From: Malachius bipustulatus
Taxonomy: Eukaryota > Arthropoda > Insecta > Coleoptera > Melyridae
Direction: 5' to 3'
Length of the DNA: 64,000 bases
NCBI GenBank assembly: GCA_910589415.1
Contig: OU342632.1
Coordinates: forward strand, 11,287,507-11,351,506
Part shown: piece by piece, positions 61,521 through 64,000 of the stretch
Layout of the letters: each line of letters begins with the position of its first letter
Numbering within the stretch: the first letter of the stretch is position 1
Position numbers and translations under genes: made by a program
The notes under the pieces: generated by a model
What the model saw: only the letters and a program-made list of their open reading frames with translations
Told to the model about the DNA's origin: nothing
The model's database searches: none

Positions 61521-62373
61521 TTTTCCTAAACAAAATTTATTATTCTAATAAGTGAACAAAATATTCGAATATGTAATACTATTATATTAGAGGCATATTG
61601 CAAAAGATAACTATTAATGAAGCAAACTAAGAAATTCAAAAACAAGTCCAATATGCCTGATACACTTAAAATTTAAAGTAAAGCTACATTTTCTAACAAA
61701 AATTTGAGATATAATAATAAAGGAACGTAATAAGAAATAAAATAATAATAATTATAGGTCCTCTATGTTATTAATGAGGTCTGCAGAGTCATCGTTTAAC
61801 TACTTTTAATGAAGACCAAAACTCTAATTTATGAGCAGTCATCAGTCCTTTTAAATTTTTAATTATGGCTTTTTTCCTCTCTGAACCAATTCCTCTGTTA
61901 CATTTTTAGATCTCACCTGAAGGAAGATCATTGCTAATATATTTTGAGGCTAGAAAGTGTAGTTCTTCCTCAGGACCTCCAAAATCCGTTTTATAATATA
62001 AATGCTTTTTGCCCCCTTTTTGCTGTTATTAAACATACATATGTCTATTAATAATGGCATCTACTTATGTTTTCTCATTTTTTGCAATCTATATGAGGAA
62101 GTCAAATCCGGCCATCAACGAAAATCTAAATAAGACATTTCTTTAATTGTTTTTTTTTTTTAATTCGTTTTCTAATTTATCTAATAGTTTTAACTAAGCA
62201 CGGCAGTGCTAAGTATGCAGCTGTATTGTATGTTCAACGAGATCGAAATGGTAGGGAAATGCTTGCAAAAAATAACGCAAGTTGGTTGTTGCGTTGCTAT
62301 AGTGTAAAGACGCTAACTTAGTAGTAGCCCACTTTACATGGCAGAAAGACTGTATATTAGTTTAGTTTAGTTA
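61521..62373. other. No gene recognised
   Basis: AT-rich DNA between two mobile elements; probably RBM34 intron or downstream sequence. Confidence 0.4.
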
Positions 62374-63029
62374 TACAGGGTGTCCCGTATCGTTATGTTC
62401 AAAATTTTTGAGCATACAGTAGGCTTAATTTTGAGCCCAAAAAAACCAAAAGTGACAGGTCTATCTTTATTCGTTAGGAAGTTACAGGCCTAAGAAAATT
62501 ATGACTAGTAAATAACAAAGATTCAACTTTGTAAGCCACACAAATTGCCACACATGAGTAAACGTCACCGAAATTAACATAACATTAGTAGAGGTTCCCC
62601 TGCTCATACGAAATGGCATTACGATTCAAATGGATATGCGGCACCAGCATATTTCGGAATTGCTGTTTGTAACTAAAAACCAGAGAGTAATTATTATTTG
62701 ATCGTATTCAGCAAGCTGGTCAAGAGATAGGTACGCGAAAAAAGACGAGAAAACTGTTACTTCTGCAATAATAGGCCTCCGAGCACAAGCTTGTATTCAG
62801 CAAGGAATAGGACATTTTTAACACATGATAAATTAAAGATACAGTCAATAAAACAAGTTTTATGTGGTTTTGAAAGTTAAATCTGCGGTATTTACTAGAC
62901 ATTATTTTCTTAGGCCTGTAACTTCGTAACGAATGCAGATAGACCTGCCACTTTTAGGTTTTTTAGGCTTAGAAATAAGCCTACTATATGCTCACAAAAT
63001 TTGAACATAACGATACGGGACACCCTGTA
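62374..63029. mobile_element. MITE, TACAGGGTGTCCCG family, copy 2
   Basis: Same family and orientation as 59,954-60,643. It has small deletions, for example loss of the 'ccacgtgttgtgg' stretch, and about 656 bp in total. TA borders both ends. Confidence 0.88.
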
Positions 63030-63039
63030 TAATGAGTGG

Positions 63040-63330
63040 GTCGATTAGTGACACCTCCACTGCGACCAAGCGGTCTATTGTGGCTCATACCTAAGTACTT
63101 TACATCCACTCTAGCAGGCCACTGCTTTTTAAAAAGCTAATGACCTTAGATGGTGTGAATGTATCCAGGTCTCTCGGAGAGAGAAGTACTTTTCCGAACG
63201 TTGAGTGCCTGGTTCTTCCCAAGGCGGGGCAGTTGCATAGAAGATGCTCTGCTGTTTCTACATCCTCCAAACACAGGCGACATTCTGCAAGACCGTATAT
63301 ACATCCTACTGCAAAATAAACTTGGTTATG
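63040..63330 (-). mobile_element. LINE C-terminal fragment
   Basis: Minus strand reads LAECRLCLEDVETAEHLLCN CPALG (two pieces), then LLSPRDLDTFTPSKVISFLK, the zinc-like C-terminal tail of RNase H-bearing LINEs (C-x2-C...H-x4-C). It stops near the foldback MITE. Confidence 0.7.
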
Positions 63331-63621
63331 ATGGCTGGTAAACCGGCCAATGCTTAATCAAAACACCGTATGTCTGGACCTACGGCATTTTGAATTACTG
63401 AGTGATGGAGATACGGTATTTCTGACTACGAACATGGTAGATACGGTGTTCTTTATAAGCATCTTAACATCTTCTTAGTAAGCAATGCAAATTGTCTAAT
63501 ACTAAGATGAGGTTTTACGGCATTTCTCGTTGGAAAAACGGCATTTTTACCATGTTTTTCAGTAGAAAATGCATGGCAGAACTAATTAACACACCTAACT
63601 CAATTTTCACAAAAATGGAGA

Positions 63622-64000
63622 TACAGTCAAACCTGGATAAGACGGACACTGAATAAGGCGGAAATCTGTCTATCACGGAAATTTTTCCCGGTCCCGAATT
63701 AAGCTATACACATTACATGTTAACTTCCACTGCTCAAGCCGGAAACTGCGTAACGCGGAGACGGAACACGTTTTTTAGCCTTATGCACGCAATTTCACCT
63801 GCATAAGACGGAAGCGGACCGACGTCGCCACCTAAAACTCTTTACCTCGGCATGTTCTCGCGCGTCTATCCTACTCTCACTTCTCGGAATTTTTATTGCG
63901 GCAATAAAAACTGTCTGTAGGTATTTATGCACTTCCTGTATAGTCCTGTTCGGATTCAATTTTAGTCAATTCTAAAGCTCCAACTGTGAGCATCAAATTA
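63622..64000. mobile_element. Tigger/pogo-like element, left end only
   Basis: Begins 'tacagtcaaacctggataag' followed by 'acggacactgaataaggcgg', a Tigger-style terminus with repeated 'aagacgga' / 'cgcggagacgg' words. The right end is beyond the window. Confidence 0.65.

Noticed and set aside
56003..64000. Further RBM34 exons (rest of RRM2)
   Set aside because: I looked for the RNP1 block (GKGFGYV-like) on the plus strand and did not find it, so the exons are taken to lie beyond the window.

Overview
This window looks like insect nuclear DNA, most likely from a beetle with a large, repeat-swollen genome. That lineage is inferred from gene content and style and was not tested. The DNA is AT-rich. 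Genes are split by GT-AG introns of 0.1 to 6 kb. Almost all other space is filled by transposon remains: LINE fragments with RNase H or RTE-type reverse transcriptase, two tRNA-derived SINEs, Tigger/pogo elements, DUF4817- and DDE_3-type transposase scraps, and more than a dozen long foldback (palindromic) elements. Many of the foldbacks end in TACAGGGTG / CACCCTGTA.

Layout: 1-6.9 kb holds foldback elements and a tandem pair of about 590-bp MITEs. 7,070-18,647 (+) is a complete five-exon flavin-containing monooxygenase gene (FMO-A, 416 aa). Its intron 1 carries a LINE fragment and a 2.2-kb palindrome. Its intron 4 carries two LINE fragments and, on the opposite strand, an intact intronless Ly6/QVR-type GPI-anchored protein gene (15,241-15,705). 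18.7-36.7 kb is a repeat desert containing a 2.4-kb terminal-inverted-repeat transposon (28,376-30,783). Its only coding region is a DUF7869-like, DDE-looking protein. A SINE with clear target-site duplications follows it. 37,190-48,441 (+) is a second complete five-exon FMO gene (FMO-B, 418 aa), in tandem with FMO-A but with different intron positions. 50,201-50,470 (-) encodes UFM1. 51.6-52.8 kb is a LINE 3' end flanked by an unusually long (about 113 bp) direct repeat. 54,280 onward (+) is the 5' part of an RBM34-like nucleolar RNA-binding protein gene. It has two exons here; the rest lies past the window. 56-64 kb is its third-plus intron or downstream DNA, filled with foldbacks and nested Tigger-type elements.

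Functionally, the two FMOs form a diverged tandem pair. This family in insects includes alkaloid N-oxygenases (lepidopteran senecionine N-oxygenase, flea-beetle pyrrolizidine-alkaloid N-oxygenases), but the substrate here cannot be read from sequence. UFM1 and RBM34 are housekeeping genes (ufmylation; ribosome biogenesis). The best candidates for something undescribed are the DUF7869 transposon with near-identical 34-bp ends, the long foldback families that have picked up transposase pieces, and the Ly6 gene nested antisense inside the FMO intron. All exon boundaries come from reading splice signals and keeping frame, with no transcript support.
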